From JAHEEL01 sp964195515 (GTDB lineage Bacteria; Actinomycetota; Acidimicrobiia; Spongiisociales; UBA5794), in contig CAXMQO010000032.1 of assembly GCA_964195515.1 (NCBI GenBank), forward strand, positions 1 through 16,123: DNA of 16,123 nucleotides, given 5' to 3'. The notes beneath the pieces are model-generated. The model was not told where the DNA came from. It saw only the letters and a program-made list of their open reading frames with translations, and ran no database searches. A program made the position numbers and the translations under genes. This document shows positions 1-8,249 of this stretch, one piece after another. Numbering within the stretch: the stretch's first letter is position 1; each line of letters opens with the position of its first letter.

Positions 1-700
1 GATGCTCGACCAGGTACTCGATGAGTTCGGGGTCCTCCACCGATCGCACGCCATGTCCGATCCGCTCAGCACCGAGGTCTCTGATGGCACCCCACACGCT
101 CTCGGCACCTGCCTCCTCCCCCGCGTGGGCGGTTAGGCGAAAGCCGGCCTCCCGCGCATCGTCGTACACAGGAGCAAATTGCTCCGGCGGATGCGCACGT
201 TCGAATCCGCCGATTCCGACGCCGATCACGCCGGTCTCTGACGCCACCTCCTTGATCGCGGCGAGAGTCCTGGCTGTTCCATTCGGACCGCGATCACGAA
301 CGAGGTCAACAATCAGCGCAACTTCGACGCCGGCCACGCGATCGAGTCCTGCTCGGATCGCTTTGGCGATCCCCTGCGGCTCCAGACCATGCTGGCGGAA
401 GTCGCTCGGAGAGAAGAACGCCTCGACGTAGACGATGTTCTGCTGCACGAGATGGCGGGCGACGGCTTCTGCCGCGAACTCGAAGTCGTCATGGCAGCGG
501 AGAAAGCCGTTCATCCACTCCCATGTCTCCATGAAGTGAGAGAAATCCCGGTAACTGAACCACTCGGCGAACTGCTCCTGGCTCTTGATGATCGGATCTC
601 CGCCGTGGTGCTGGATCAGCTCCCACAACACCGGCACCGGGATCGCACCTTCCAGATGGAAGTGCAGTTCGGCCTTCGGCATTGTCGTCCAATCGCGCAT
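1..700 (-). CDS. Adenosine deaminase family protein (partial, 3' end cut by window)
   Basis: Zinc-dependent metallo-hydrolase that deaminates adenosine or a related 6-aminopurine; cytosolic. The 233 visible residues start MRDWTTMPKAELHFHLEG. This carries the HxH zinc motif (H13, H15) and the family's usual opening. TAHAGEEAG follows at 190-198 (H192 zinc ligand, E195 catalytic) and ERIGHGVRS at 212-220 (H216). The C-terminal part with the last zinc aspartate lies beyond the left edge. The start at 700 fits the usual N-terminal length; an internal ATG at 682 is possible, and neither has a clear ribosome site. The gene diverges from the acyl-CoA synthetase across 127 bases. One oddity: where typical bacterial adenosine deaminases read DLAGDE, this has GGFERA (about 164-169), so the substrate may not be adenosine. 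Adenine or aminodeoxyfutalosine deaminase are alternatives. The family is sure, the substrate is not. Confidence 0.88.
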   Translation of the reverse strand, partial: MRDWTTMPKAELHFHLEGAIPVPVLWELIQHHGGDPIIKSQEQFAEWFSYRDFSHFMETWEWMNGFLRCHDDFEFAAEAVARHLVQQNIVYVEAFFSPSDFRQHGLEPQGIAKAIRAGLDRVAGVEVALIVDLVRDRGPNGTARTLAAIKEVASETGVIGVGIGGFERAHPPEQFAPVYDDAREAGFRLTAHAGEEAGAESVWGAIRDLGAERIGHGVRSVEDPELIEYLVEH

Positions 701-827
701 CCGGCCATTCAACCAGATGCCCGAACGTCATGAATGCCGACGCGCGGAACACACGCGCGATGTGACCCTGGTCCCTGGTCGCCCGATGATCCCTTGCGTA
801 CGGTACGGCTATTGGAAAGGACGGTAG

Positions 828-2468
828 ATGCAGCTCTCGTATGCGCAGGGCCCAACGGATGTTCCGCTCCTCACCGAGACGATCGGCGAGAACCTCGAAC
901 ACACTACGACTCGATTCCCGGACCGCGACGCGTTGATCGTTCGCCATCAGGGGATTCGCTGTACGTATCGAGAATTCGACGACGCAACCGATCGGCTGGC
1001 CAAAGCGTTCTTGCGACTCGGCGTCGAACTCGGCGATCGCGTCGGCATCTGGAGCCCGAACTGTGCAGAGTGGGTCGCTGTTCAATACGCCACGGCGAAG
1101 ATCGGAGCGATCCTCGTTAACGTGAACCCGGCCTACCGCACGTCCGAGCTCGAATATGTGATCAACCAGTCCGGGTGTCGCTTCCTCATCTCGGCCCCGT
1201 CGTATCTGACGTCGGACTACCGCGCCATGATCGAAGCGGTCTCCGACTCCACGCCGGGGCTCGAACGGGCGATCTTTCTCGACTCCCCCGAGTGGAACGA
1301 ACTCTTCGATGCCGGGGACGACGTTCCGGACGAGGAGCTGTGGCAGCGCGAATCGCTGCTCGATGCCGACCAGCCGATCAACATCCAGTACACGTCGGGT
1401 ACCACCGGATTCCCGAAGGGTGCGACGCTGACCCATCGCAATATTCTGAACAATGGGTACTTCTGCGGAGAGCGTCTCGGCTACACCGAGTACGACCGGG
1501 TCTGCATCCCCGTCCCGTTCTACCACTGCTTCGGAATGGTGATAGGGAATCTTGCCTGCACGACACACGGGGCTGCGATGGTCGTGCCATCACCCGGCTT
1601 CGACGGCGGCGCCGTCATCGAAGCCGTGGAGGCGGAGCAGTGCACCAGCCTGTACGGCGTTCCGACGATGTTCATTGCTGTCCTCGAGCACGAGGACCTC
1701 GAGACACGGGATGTGTCGACGCTTCGCACGGGCGTGATGGCCGGCGCACCCTGTCCGATCGAAGTTATGAAGCGGGTCATTGCCGATCTGAACATGGCTG
1801 AGGTCACGATCGCATACGGCATGACCGAAGTGTCCCCCGTGGCCACTCAGACATTACGCGATGACCCCATCGAACGACGGGTCTCCACGGTCGGCGTCGC
1901 CCATCCCCATGTCGAGATCCGCATCGTGGAACCTGATACCGGAGACGTTGTTCATGCCGGCACGTCCGGCGAATTCTGCACCCGCGGCTACTCGGTCATG
2001 CAGGGATATTGGAACGAACCGGAGCGGACGGCAGAGTCGATCGATGGGGACGGCTGGCTGCGATCAGGAGATCTGGCGGTGATGGACGAAGCCGGGTACG
2101 TGAAGATTGTCGGCCGCCTGAAGGACATGATCATCCGTGGTGGCGAGAACGTCTATCCGCGGGAGGTCGAAGAGTATCTGTTCACCCACCCCGACGTTGT
2201 CGATGCCCAGGTGATCGGAGTCCCCGATGAGCGATTCGGCGAGCAGATCATGGCATGGGTGCAGAAGCGGGAGGGATCGGCCCTGTCCGAAGCCGATCTC
2301 ATCGAGTTCTGCCAGGGAACGATCGCCCACTTCAAAGTGCCGGAATACGTGCGTTTCACCGGTGAGTACCCGATGACGGTCACGGGCAAGGTACAGAAGT
2401 TCAAGCTCCGTGAACTGGCGATCACCGAACTCGGGCTCGAATCGATCGCGGGCACCGAGACCGCTTAA
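828..2468 (+). CDS. Acyl-CoA synthetase / AMP-binding fatty-acid-CoA ligase
   Basis: Adenylate-forming enzyme (ANL superfamily) that activates a carboxylic acid, probably a medium- or long-chain fatty acid, with ATP to an acyl-AMP and then to an acyl-CoA. The 546 residues match full family length. The phosphate-binding loop YTSGTTGFPKG is at 188-198, the A5 motif YGMTEVSP at 330-337, the ribose-binding Asp in WLRSGDL at D415, the hinge region GRLKDMIIRGGENVYPREVEE at about 429-449, and the catalytic lysine in TVTGKVQK at K521. The N-terminal style resembles the ACSF2/FadD35 type. A GGAAAGGA ribosome site lies at 814-821, seven bases before the ATG. It stands alone on the plus strand: its stop is two bases from the stop of the convergent small zinc-binding-like gene. 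Exact acyl specificity cannot be read from sequence. Confidence 0.93.
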   Translation: MQLSYAQGPTDVPLLTETIGENLEHTTTRFPDRDALIVRHQGIRCTYREFDDATDRLAKAFLRLGVELGDRVGIWSPNCAEWVAVQYATAKIGAILVNVNPAYRTSELEYVINQSGCRFLISAPSYLTSDYRAMIEAVSDSTPGLERAIFLDSPEWNELFDAGDDVPDEELWQRESLLDADQPINIQYTSGTTGFPKGATLTHRNILNNGYFCGERLGYTEYDRVCIPVPFYHCFGMVIGNLACTTHGAAMVVPSPGFDGGAVIEAVEAEQCTSLYGVPTMFIAVLEHEDLETRDVSTLRTGVMAGAPCPIEVMKRVIADLNMAEVTIAYGMTEVSPVATQTLRDDPIERRVSTVGVAHPHVEIRIVEPDTGDVVHAGTSGEFCTRGYSVMQGYWNEPERTAESIDGDGWLRSGDLAVMDEAGYVKIVGRLKDMIIRGGENVYPREVEEYLFTHPDVVDAQVIGVPDERFGEQIMAWVQKREGSALSEADLIEFCQGTIAHFKVPEYVRFTGEYPMTVTGKVQKFKLRELAITELGLESIAGTETA

Positions 2469-2470
2469 CG

Positions 2471-2824
2471 TCAATCCCCGATTGCGGTCGGCTCCACGAC
2501 AACGTCCTGGAGGTCGCGAACCGCTGCCGATAGATGTCCGAGCGCCTCGATGTAGTCGGTCTTCGTCGCCCGCCCCGTGCCGATGTCAATCGCGACGTCC
2601 TCCGCCGCCGCTTCGAGTCGATACAACGCGTCGCGCAGATGCTCCCAGGTTCGTCGAGTGATGAGGACTTCGTCCGGTCCGAGTTCTCTCCGCCTGGCCT
2701 CGCGCCGTGCTTCGTACGCTCGTTGGCGGTGCGACTTCCGGCAGTAACGCTGCGGACGTCCCGGACCCGGGACGACCTCAAACCCTCCCCCACACCAGGC
2801 GCAGTGTCGAACCGGTTCTGCCAC
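2471..2824 (-). CDS. Small CxxC...CxxxH protein of unknown function
   Basis: A 117-residue protein with a GTG start. The N-terminus has a compact putative zinc site: C8 and C11 in HCAWCGG, then C28 and H32 in YCRKSHRQRAYEARR. This is a C-x2-C-x16-C-x3-H spacing like a treble-clef or zinc-ribbon knuckle, followed by a very basic stretch (about 33-46). The rest (50-110) is predicted helical and acidic, with leucine-rich spacing that could pack as a helical hairpin. It follows the ABC permease on the same strand after 41 bases that include a short hairpin, so it may be the last gene of that transcript or separate. I do not recognise a named family. A nucleic-acid-binding role is suggested only by the zinc knuckle plus basic patch. 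Confidence 0.72.
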   Translation of the reverse strand: MAEPVRHCAWCGGGFEVVPGPGRPQRYCRKSHRQRAYEARREARRRELGPDEVLITRRTWEHLRDALYRLEAAAEDVAIDIGTGRATKTDYIEALGHLSAAVRDLQDVVVEPTAIGD

Positions 2825-2847
2825 AGTGATGCAATCCTAAGCGATGC

Positions 2848-2863
2848 GCCGGCTTCAGCCGGG
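2848..2863 (-). terminator. Short GC hairpin after the ABC permease
   Basis: A perfect inverted repeat CCGGCT-TC-AGCCGG (arms 2849-2854 and 2857-2862) begins a few bases after the permease stop codon. It has no U-tract, so it could be a weak actinobacterial-type terminator or just a local palindrome. Confidence 0.3.
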
Positions 2864-2865
2864 GA

Positions 2866-3606
2866 TCACGTCTCCCGACGTCCCATCAGAACGAAACTCG
2901 CTGCGATCGAACCCATCGACAGGATGATCGTGGAGAGAAGCGACCGCCAGTAGGCGAACTCCCCGCCGGCGATCAGGGTATCGAAGCTCCCGACGAGGTT
3001 CGACGGGAGCCACTGATCCACCTGCGGGATCAGGCCGATGATCCCGAACACGATCAGCGCTCCAACCGACATCAGAGCGGCGCCCGGGACACTGCGGACG
3101 AACGACGCAGCCAATCCCGTCAGAGCAACCACGAATGCGAGGTACACCGCAAGGAGCATCGAGGCCACGAGTGTCCCTCCGAGCCTTGGTGCGTCGATGA
3201 GAAGCGCCGTGCCGACATACGCGACCGCCGTACCGATGACGAACGACGCGATGGCCGCGATCATATTGACCGCGTATCGCGGGGTCAGGATCCGGTGAAT
3301 GGTTGCTCTGGTGCGCAGGTACACGGCCATCTCCGACTGGGCGTCGAAAGCAAGCGCTGCCGCGGCGACGAACGCGACGGCAAGAATCCCTATTTGAAGT
3401 GCGTTCCCGAGATACCCCGCCATCGCCAACTCAGGACTCGGTGGAGGAACCGAAATCTCGACCCCGCCCCCTACCGCTGCGACGATCTCCGGAAGGAATC
3501 GCGCCGTGAGGGGGCCCAACACTCCGAACGATGTGAATACGGCGAGCAAGATCCACAGCCGATAGGTTCGAACGAGGCGGAGGATCTCGAGACGCCACAA
3601 ACTCAT
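2866..3606 (-). CDS. ABC transporter permease (ABC-2 type)
   Basis: Membrane half of a two-gene ABC exporter. The 246-residue protein starts MSLWRLEILRLVRTYRLW and has about six hydrophobic segments (roughly 18-36, 66-88, 112-136, 145-168, 176-194, 222-240). The basic N-terminus followed by a membrane segment is typical of ABC-2 or ABC-2-like permeases. Its ATG at 3604-3606 overlaps the TGA of the ATPase gene (ATGA), and a GAGGTG ribosome site sits six bases upstream inside the ATPase gene. This start is preferred over an in-frame start 84 bases upstream that would overlap the ATPase gene deeply. The substrate is unknown; drug, lipid or peptide export are all possible for this class. Confidence 0.85.
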   Translation of the reverse strand: MSLWRLEILRLVRTYRLWILLAVFTSFGVLGPLTARFLPEIVAAVGGGVEISVPPPSPELAMAGYLGNALQIGILAVAFVAAAALAFDAQSEMAVYLRTRATIHRILTPRYAVNMIAAIASFVIGTAVAYVGTALLIDAPRLGGTLVASMLLAVYLAFVVALTGLAASFVRSVPGAALMSVGALIVFGIIGLIPQVDQWLPSNLVGSFDTLIAGGEFAYWRSLLSTIILSMGSIAASFVLMGRRET

Positions 3607-4487
3607 CGGGTCACCTCGAGGAAGACGTCTTCCAGACTCCGTTCCAGAGGGGCAACCGAAACAACGGCAACATCGATGCGGGCGAGGCAACGAACCAATT
3701 CCCGCTCGATGACGGCCGCACTACCCGCCGACACGATCACGGTGTCTCCGCCACCCGAGACGTCGGTCACCCAATCACACACCTTGAGAGCATCGACAAC
3801 TCGACCCCCGTTCCCCCGTACCCGGACCCGATACGAGGGAAGACGCGAACTGCCGCGCACGAGTTCCTCGAGCGTTCCCTCGTACGCGATCCGACCCCCG
3901 TTGAGAATCCCGATCTCGTCGCACACTTCCTCGACGTCATCAAGGATGTGGCTCGAGAAGACCACCGTCGAGTCACCGCGGAGATCGTTCACCATGTTGA
4001 GCACTTCTCTGCGTCCGGCGGGATCCAGAGCGGCCGCCGGTTCGTCGAGGAGGAGCAGCTCCGGATTCCCGACGACTGCAGCGGCCAACCCCAGGCGCTG
4101 CAGCATCCCTCGTGAGAACCCGCCGACACGCCGATGGGCGACACTCAGGAGGCCTGTACGGTCGAGAACGGAATCGATGGCGCTCGGGTCGCTCCCTGGC
4201 AAAACAAGATTGAGCGACAGGTCGACCACCTCGCGGGCCATCATCCACGGATCGAACTTCGGGGTGTCGGGGAGCACCGCCACGCGAGAGGCGTCGACAG
4301 TGAACGAACCTTCGGTCGGTATTCGAAGACCTGCAAGCACTCCCAGAAGTGTCGTCTTGCCTGCACCGTTGGGACCGACGAGTCCGAACACGGACCCGCG
4401 GCGCACGAACAAGCTGACGCCGTCAAGCGCGAGCGTCTCGCCGTAGCGTTTGGTGATCTCCGTGGCCTCGACGACGTTGATTCCCAT
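3603..4487 (-). CDS. ABC transporter ATP-binding protein
   Basis: Cytoplasmic ATPase that powers the adjacent permease. In 294 residues it shows Walker A GPNGAGKT at 38-45, a signature loop FSRGMLQR at 124-131 (a variant of LSGGQ, usual in CcmA/BcrA/NatA-like exporters), Walker B LLLLDEP at 144-150, D-loop AALD at 152-155, and the switch histidine in FSSH at H180. The Q-loop region reads VLPDTP (71-76), without the common glutamine. About 80 residues after the ATPase core (215-294) form an accessory C-terminal domain, common in this exporter class. The ATG at 4487 lies 13 bases after the stop of the preceding 64-residue gene and has no evident ribosome site of its own, suggesting translational coupling. 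Function as exporter ATPase is firm; the substrate is not. Confidence 0.92.
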   Translation of the reverse strand: MGINVVEATEITKRYGETLALDGVSLFVRRGSVFGLVGPNGAGKTTLLGVLAGLRIPTEGSFTVDASRVAVLPDTPKFDPWMMAREVVDLSLNLVLPGSDPSAIDSVLDRTGLLSVAHRRVGGFSRGMLQRLGLAAAVVGNPELLLLDEPAAALDPAGRREVLNMVNDLRGDSTVVFSSHILDDVEEVCDEIGILNGGRIAYEGTLEELVRGSSRLPSYRVRVRGNGGRVVDALKVCDWVTDVSGGGDTVIVSAGSAAVIERELVRCLARIDVAVVSVAPLERSLEDVFLEVTR

Positions 4488-4500
4488 ACCGGGAGCGATG

Positions 4501-4695
4501 TTACCGCTCCGCGGTCTCGCGATCCGCCGTTCGCAAATCGGCTCTCTCCGCTCCCGTTGCAGAGAGAACTTCGAGCGCCAGCTCCTCGAGATCAGCGTCG
4601 GAACCTACCGCGTATGCAACCAGCGGTAGGCCGGCCAATCCGTCAACACTGGCAATCGACACTCGCTCGACCAACTCGTCACTCCACACCCACAT
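4501..4695 (-). CDS. Small hypothetical protein upstream of the ABC transporter
   Basis: A 64-residue acidic protein starting MWVWSDELVERVSIASVDGL. No family is recognised and no membrane segment or signal peptide is seen. It looks helical, with an Asp/Glu/Leu/Ala-rich middle (about 32-52) and a charged tail. Support for a real gene comes from a strong ribosome site (CCGGGAGG, fwd 4701-4708) with normal spacing before the ATG, the absence of a competing ORF, and its stop only 13 bases before the ABC ATPase start. It is probably the first gene of the ABC operon. It could be a regulator or accessory of the transporter, but nothing in the sequence shows that. Confidence 0.62.
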   Translation of the reverse strand: MWVWSDELVERVSIASVDGLAGLPLVAYAVGSDADLEELALEVLSATGAERADLRTADRETAER

Positions 4696-4700
4696 TTCGA

Positions 4701-4705
4701 CCTCC
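4701..4705 (-). promoter_or_regulatory. Strong Shine-Dalgarno site of the 64-residue gene
   Basis: GGAGG on the minus strand, five bases before the ATG at 4695. It is the main evidence that this short reading frame is translated. Confidence 0.6.
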
Positions 4706-4785
4706 CGGCACTCAGCACCATCACACCTGCCAACCGTACTGCAGCTGTCAAATGATGCCGACCGGCCGAAACACCGCGGTGTGAT

Positions 4786-6015
4786 TCACTCCTCTATCAG
4801 GACCGTGTCCGGCTGATACGTCGACCATGAGAACCAGAAGGTGTCGAGATGCTCGACCCGCTCCAAGCGGGAGCCGTCGAGCGTTCCTGAGATCGCCTCG
4901 CCGCTGATGAGCCAGACACTTCCTGTCTCTTCGTCCACGAACTGCTCCCCCTCGGCGATGAAGGTCAAGGAGCGCCCGTCCACGATCCGCGAAAACACAC
5001 CGACCGAACCCACGTCCCGCCCTTCATCGAGCACGCCCGTGTCGAGGGCGGACGCTTGGCCGGCCTTCCAGAAGATCACCAGATCCTGATCGGCGACGGC
5101 GATGTTGGTCGCGGTTGCCTCTCCATTGCTGAGCAAGTTCAGGTCGTAGGCCACCGCTTCGTTCTCCACTGCGATGCCCACGACCCTCTGCTTTGCCAGT
5201 CCGCGGTCGTCGAGCGCTCCCCTGAATAGGAATGGCTGGGTGGTGTCGTCATCGTAACCCTCGTACGGGTTCCTGCCGTAATCTCGGCTGAACCCGGTCT
5301 CGTTCCAGTCGAGAATCTTCCCCGTCGGGTAGGCGGACCGGAAGTCCCCCCACGCCATCAGCGGAGATCCGATCGCTTCGAGTTGGGTACCCGTGAGGAC
5401 TCCTACGACGGCCTGCCCGTCGAAATGCGTCCACAGTGACTCGGTAGCGCGATCGTACATAACGAGAGCCGAAGCGAACAGCCTCCCTGAAGTTCCGAAC
5501 GTCGTCTCGACTCCGTTGATCTCCCGGCGATAGGTGACGGCGGAGTTGCAGAGCGGGCAGTACGTCACCGACACGGGCACACCGCCGACCGTGTCGTTCA
5601 CGATCTCATGCCAGATCATCGCACGGATCGGATAGGCGCGAGCGTCGCCGTCTATCTCAAGCGCAACCACAGGCTCGGCAGGATCGAGAATCTCCAGGTT
5701 GTCAGCGATGTCGAGGAACACGGGGTCATCGATCGGCGGGATACCGTCGGGAGGTGGCCCGCCGGAGATGATCTCCGCGAGGGGCACAAGGGGGTCAGGG
5801 AAATCCAGAGAGGCGGGATCGTCCAGAGCAGACGGACCGGTCGGGAGTGCGGAACTCGCCCCGTCCTCGGTCACCGTGGTTGAGGTCGACGCGGTAGTCG
5901 GCGAGGTTCTCGTTCCCGTCGCTTCCTCGGCCACGGAATCATCGGTTGACGCTACGCACGCGGCAGCGACGAGTGCTATCGCGGCGAACATCACCAGCAT
6001 GGTGGTTCGAGTCAC
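4786..6015 (-). CDS. DUF3179-domain lipoprotein
   Basis: A 409-residue exported lipoprotein of the DUF3179 family, whose biochemical role is not established. The signal sequence ends in a lipobox VAAAC with C20 as the lipidated residue. A Thr/Ser-rich linker follows (about 21-60), then the family domain (about 90-405). Recognisable family stretches are ARAYPIRAMIWHEIVND (125-141), SVTYCPLCNSAVTYR (149-163) and the C-terminal TFWFSWSTYQPDT (392-404). C153 and C156 of CPLC are the only cysteines besides the lipid anchor, so they could form a redox-active disulfide or a metal site. The start is GTG at 6015, with an AAAGGA ribosome site upstream. It lies 130 bases downstream of the MFS gene, so it may share the TlpA-CcdA-MFS transcript or have its own promoter. 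Family assignment is firm, function unknown. Confidence 0.9.
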   Translation of the reverse strand: MTRTTMLVMFAAIALVAAACVASTDDSVAEEATGTRTSPTTASTSTTVTEDGASSALPTGPSALDDPASLDFPDPLVPLAEIISGGPPPDGIPPIDDPVFLDIADNLEILDPAEPVVALEIDGDARAYPIRAMIWHEIVNDTVGGVPVSVTYCPLCNSAVTYRREINGVETTFGTSGRLFASALVMYDRATESLWTHFDGQAVVGVLTGTQLEAIGSPLMAWGDFRSAYPTGKILDWNETGFSRDYGRNPYEGYDDDTTQPFLFRGALDDRGLAKQRVVGIAVENEAVAYDLNLLSNGEATATNIAVADQDLVIFWKAGQASALDTGVLDEGRDVGSVGVFSRIVDGRSLTFIAEGEQFVDEETGSVWLISGEAISGTLDGSRLERVEHLDTFWFSWSTYQPDTVLIEE

Positions 6016-6145
6016 GGAGGATTCCTTTCCCTGTTGCTCTATCGAACACCTGCGTAGGGGATAGTGTTCCTCTCTGTCGGCAATCGGACAATGTCACGCG
6101 TTTTGCGGCCATCAGTGCGCCGTCGGACGACCCAAGAGCCCGCAC

Positions 6146-7378
6146 CTAGCCGATCCCTCCGGCGAGCAGTCGCGACTCGGGGGATTTGCGCAGCCTGATC
6201 ATGGCGAGGATCCCGACGAATGGCCCCAATGCCAGCCAGGGAAACGCCCACTGCCATCCGAACCCTTCGGCGAACACCGGCACTCCCCGAATCGTGACCA
6301 AGGTGAGAAGGAACCCAAGTCCTGTCTGGAGCGTCAGTGCTGTCCCCCGGCGTTCCTCTCTCGCCGTCTCGGTCACCATTGTTGAAAATTGAGCAGAGTC
6401 CGCCACCACCGATGCGCCCCACACCAGGAAGAGGGGCACGATCAGGAAGGGAGAACGCCCGAACACGAGGACCGTGGCGATCGCCGATGCCCCGGAGATT
6501 GCCATCGCCACTCCAGCAATGACCGTTCGCCCGAGCCCATCAGCAAGCCGGCCAGCGCCGTAAGGGGCCGGCCCGCCGATCGCGATGATGGCGAACGTCG
6601 CGAAGGGAACCCATCCGTCATCCGTGCCGCGCTCGGCTGCGCTCGCCGCGAGGAACGCTGCTGTCCACGTCCACATGGCGTACAGCTCCCACATGTGGCC
6701 GAGATATCCATAGGTTGAGAGGCGAACACCACGGTTGCGTACGGCGGCTCCGATATGGTGGAAGGAGAATGGTGACGACGCGACCTCAAACGGCCCATCG
6801 GACACCGTGGAGATCATCAGCACAGCTCCCGTGACTGCAAGAATCGACGCACCGATAAGAACGCCGCGCCAATCCAGTCCCACGCCCCGAATGAGATGTG
6901 GCCCGGCACTACCGACCGTCAGTGCCCCAACAAGAACACCCAGAGCCATTCCACGACCCTTCTGGAACCACCCCGCCATCGCCTTCATGCCGCTCGGGTA
7001 GACCCCGGCGAGGGCAACCCCGGTGACGAAACGCAAACCGTAGGCAAGCGCCACCGTGTCACCCGTCACGAAGATGACGGCCACATTCGATGCGGCCCCA
7101 ACGAGTGCAGCGAACGTGAAGAGCTTCCGCGCTGCCACCGAGTCGGCCAGTCCGGAAAGCGCTATGGCAAGCGCACCGACGACGAACCCGATCTGTACGG
7201 CCAGCGTAAGCCACGATGATTCGCCGACGGAGAGACCCCACTGCTCGCGAAGTTGGGGAGCAACGGCCGCGGCGGAGAACCATAGGGTCAGCACGAGCAA
7301 CTGAGAGAGGGCGATCCCGATAAGAGCTCGTCGTTGACCGGAGATCGGAATCAGGTCAGTGGAGACGCCGTCATTCAT
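6146..7378 (-). CDS. MFS transporter
   Basis: Major facilitator superfamily secondary transporter in the cytoplasmic membrane, 410 residues with about 12 hydrophobic segments. Motif-A-like loops appear in each half: LSGLADSVAARK (74-85) and GAGRLADGLGRT (274-285). The segment GVYPSGMKAMAGWFQKGRG (125-143), with a Gly-rich helix after it, resembles the nitrate/cyanate-permease (NarK/CynX) side of the superfamily, but the substrate cannot be named. The ATG at 7376-7378 overlaps the stop of the CcdA gene (ATGAATGA), which favours this start over one 51 bases upstream inside ccdA and indicates translational coupling. Being in one operon with thiol-redox genes is not explained by the sequence. Confidence 0.87.
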   Translation of the reverse strand: MNDGVSTDLIPISGQRRALIGIALSQLLVLTLWFSAAAVAPQLREQWGLSVGESSWLTLAVQIGFVVGALAIALSGLADSVAARKLFTFAALVGAASNVAVIFVTGDTVALAYGLRFVTGVALAGVYPSGMKAMAGWFQKGRGMALGVLVGALTVGSAGPHLIRGVGLDWRGVLIGASILAVTGAVLMISTVSDGPFEVASSPFSFHHIGAAVRNRGVRLSTYGYLGHMWELYAMWTWTAAFLAASAAERGTDDGWVPFATFAIIAIGGPAPYGAGRLADGLGRTVIAGVAMAISGASAIATVLVFGRSPFLIVPLFLVWGASVVADSAQFSTMVTETAREERRGTALTLQTGLGFLLTLVTIRGVPVFAEGFGWQWAFPWLALGPFVGILAMIRLRKSPESRLLAGGIG

Positions 7379-8249
7379 CGGCGGACATCGACGGCTCGGA
7401 CGACGGTCGTCTGATCCGCTGTGATGCAAGCGTGACGATCAGGGCCGCGCCGACGATCCCGACGAATCCCAGCCCCCAGAGGAGAGGGGCGGATGCGATC
7501 GCATTCTGCGCGATCTGGGACAGGTTCTCGATGAAACGAAACGGTCCGCTGTCGCCGAGTGCCTGTGCGCCTGATCGCAAGCTCACAGCCCAGAACCACA
7601 CGATGTAGGAGCCGGCCGCTATCAGGATGACGCCAGACACTCTGCTGATGTGCCGCGCCGACCCGCGCAACCACGCAACGAGTGACTGCTTTCCGACCGC
7701 GATCGTGACGGTGACTGACATCAACACGACGGCCATACCGGCGCCGTACGCCACAAAGGTCGCGATGCCGGACACGAATGAACCGCGCGTCACCTGAGTT
7801 GCCACGACGGTCAGGAACACGGGGAGGGTGCATGACAGGGAGGCTACGGCGTAGGAGATCCCAAAGAGGAACACCGATCGGTAGCCCCGCCCGGATGCCG
7901 CTCTACTCGCCTTCGGGAGTCCCACGTTCAACTCGTAGCCACGTACGAGAGCAACGCCGAGTGCGATGACCGCCAATCCGACCACGATCGCCACCCACGG
8001 GATCAGGTCGATCACGACCCGGAACCCAGCCGTGATCAGAATGGCGGCCAGTCCGAAGACGAGCAGAAAGCCGGCCGACACGATCACCCCGATCACAAGC
8101 GCTGCGCGCAATGCAGCAATGCGACTGCGGTCTTCCTCCTCGATTCCCATGAAGTAGGACAAGTAGGCGGGGAGCATCGCGAATCCGCAAGGGTTCACGG
8201 TGGCGACCAATCCTGCCGCGAACGCCAGGGCGAGCGGCGCGTCGATCAT
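7371..8249 (-). CDS. ccdA: Cytochrome c biogenesis protein CcdA (DsbD-type membrane domain)
   Basis: Polytopic membrane protein that carries electrons from cytoplasmic thioredoxin across the membrane to extracytoplasmic thioredoxin-like proteins. The 292 residues include the two redox cysteines of the family: C21 in ATVNPCGFAMLPAYLSYF (first helix) and C140 in ASLSCTLPVF (fourth helix region). The six-helix core is followed by an extra hydrophobic segment near 255-276 and a short polar tail. The start is the ATG at 8247-8249, overlapping the TGA of the tlpA-like gene (ATGA). Longer in-frame starts would run deep into that gene and read as Arg-rich shadow sequence. Together with the TlpA-like lipoprotein it forms a reducing pathway, probably for cytochrome c maturation. 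Confidence 0.93.
   Translation of the reverse strand: MIDAPLALAFAAGLVATVNPCGFAMLPAYLSYFMGIEEEDRSRIAALRAALVIGVIVSAGFLLVFGLAAILITAGFRVVIDLIPWVAIVVGLAVIALGVALVRGYELNVGLPKASRAASGRGYRSVFLFGISYAVASLSCTLPVFLTVVATQVTRGSFVSGIATFVAYGAGMAVVLMSVTVTIAVGKQSLVAWLRGSARHISRVSGVILIAAGSYIVWFWAVSLRSGAQALGDSGPFRFIENLSQIAQNAIASAPLLWGLGFVGIVGAALIVTLASQRIRRPSSEPSMSADE

Noticed and set aside
489..1568. Long minus-strand frame of 359 codons opposite the acyl-CoA synthetase
   Set aside because: It is antisense to two well-supported genes, reads as Arg/Asp-rich shadow sequence and has no family motifs. High GC makes such frames common.
3295..4446. Plus-strand frame of 383 codons opposite the ABC genes
   Set aside because: Shadow of the ABC ATPase and permease; Ser/Arg/Thr-rich with no domain signal.
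4720..4751. TTGACA on the minus strand (4746-4751) as a -35 box for the 64-residue gene
   Set aside because: No convincing -10 hexamer at 16-18 bases spacing, so not listed as a promoter.
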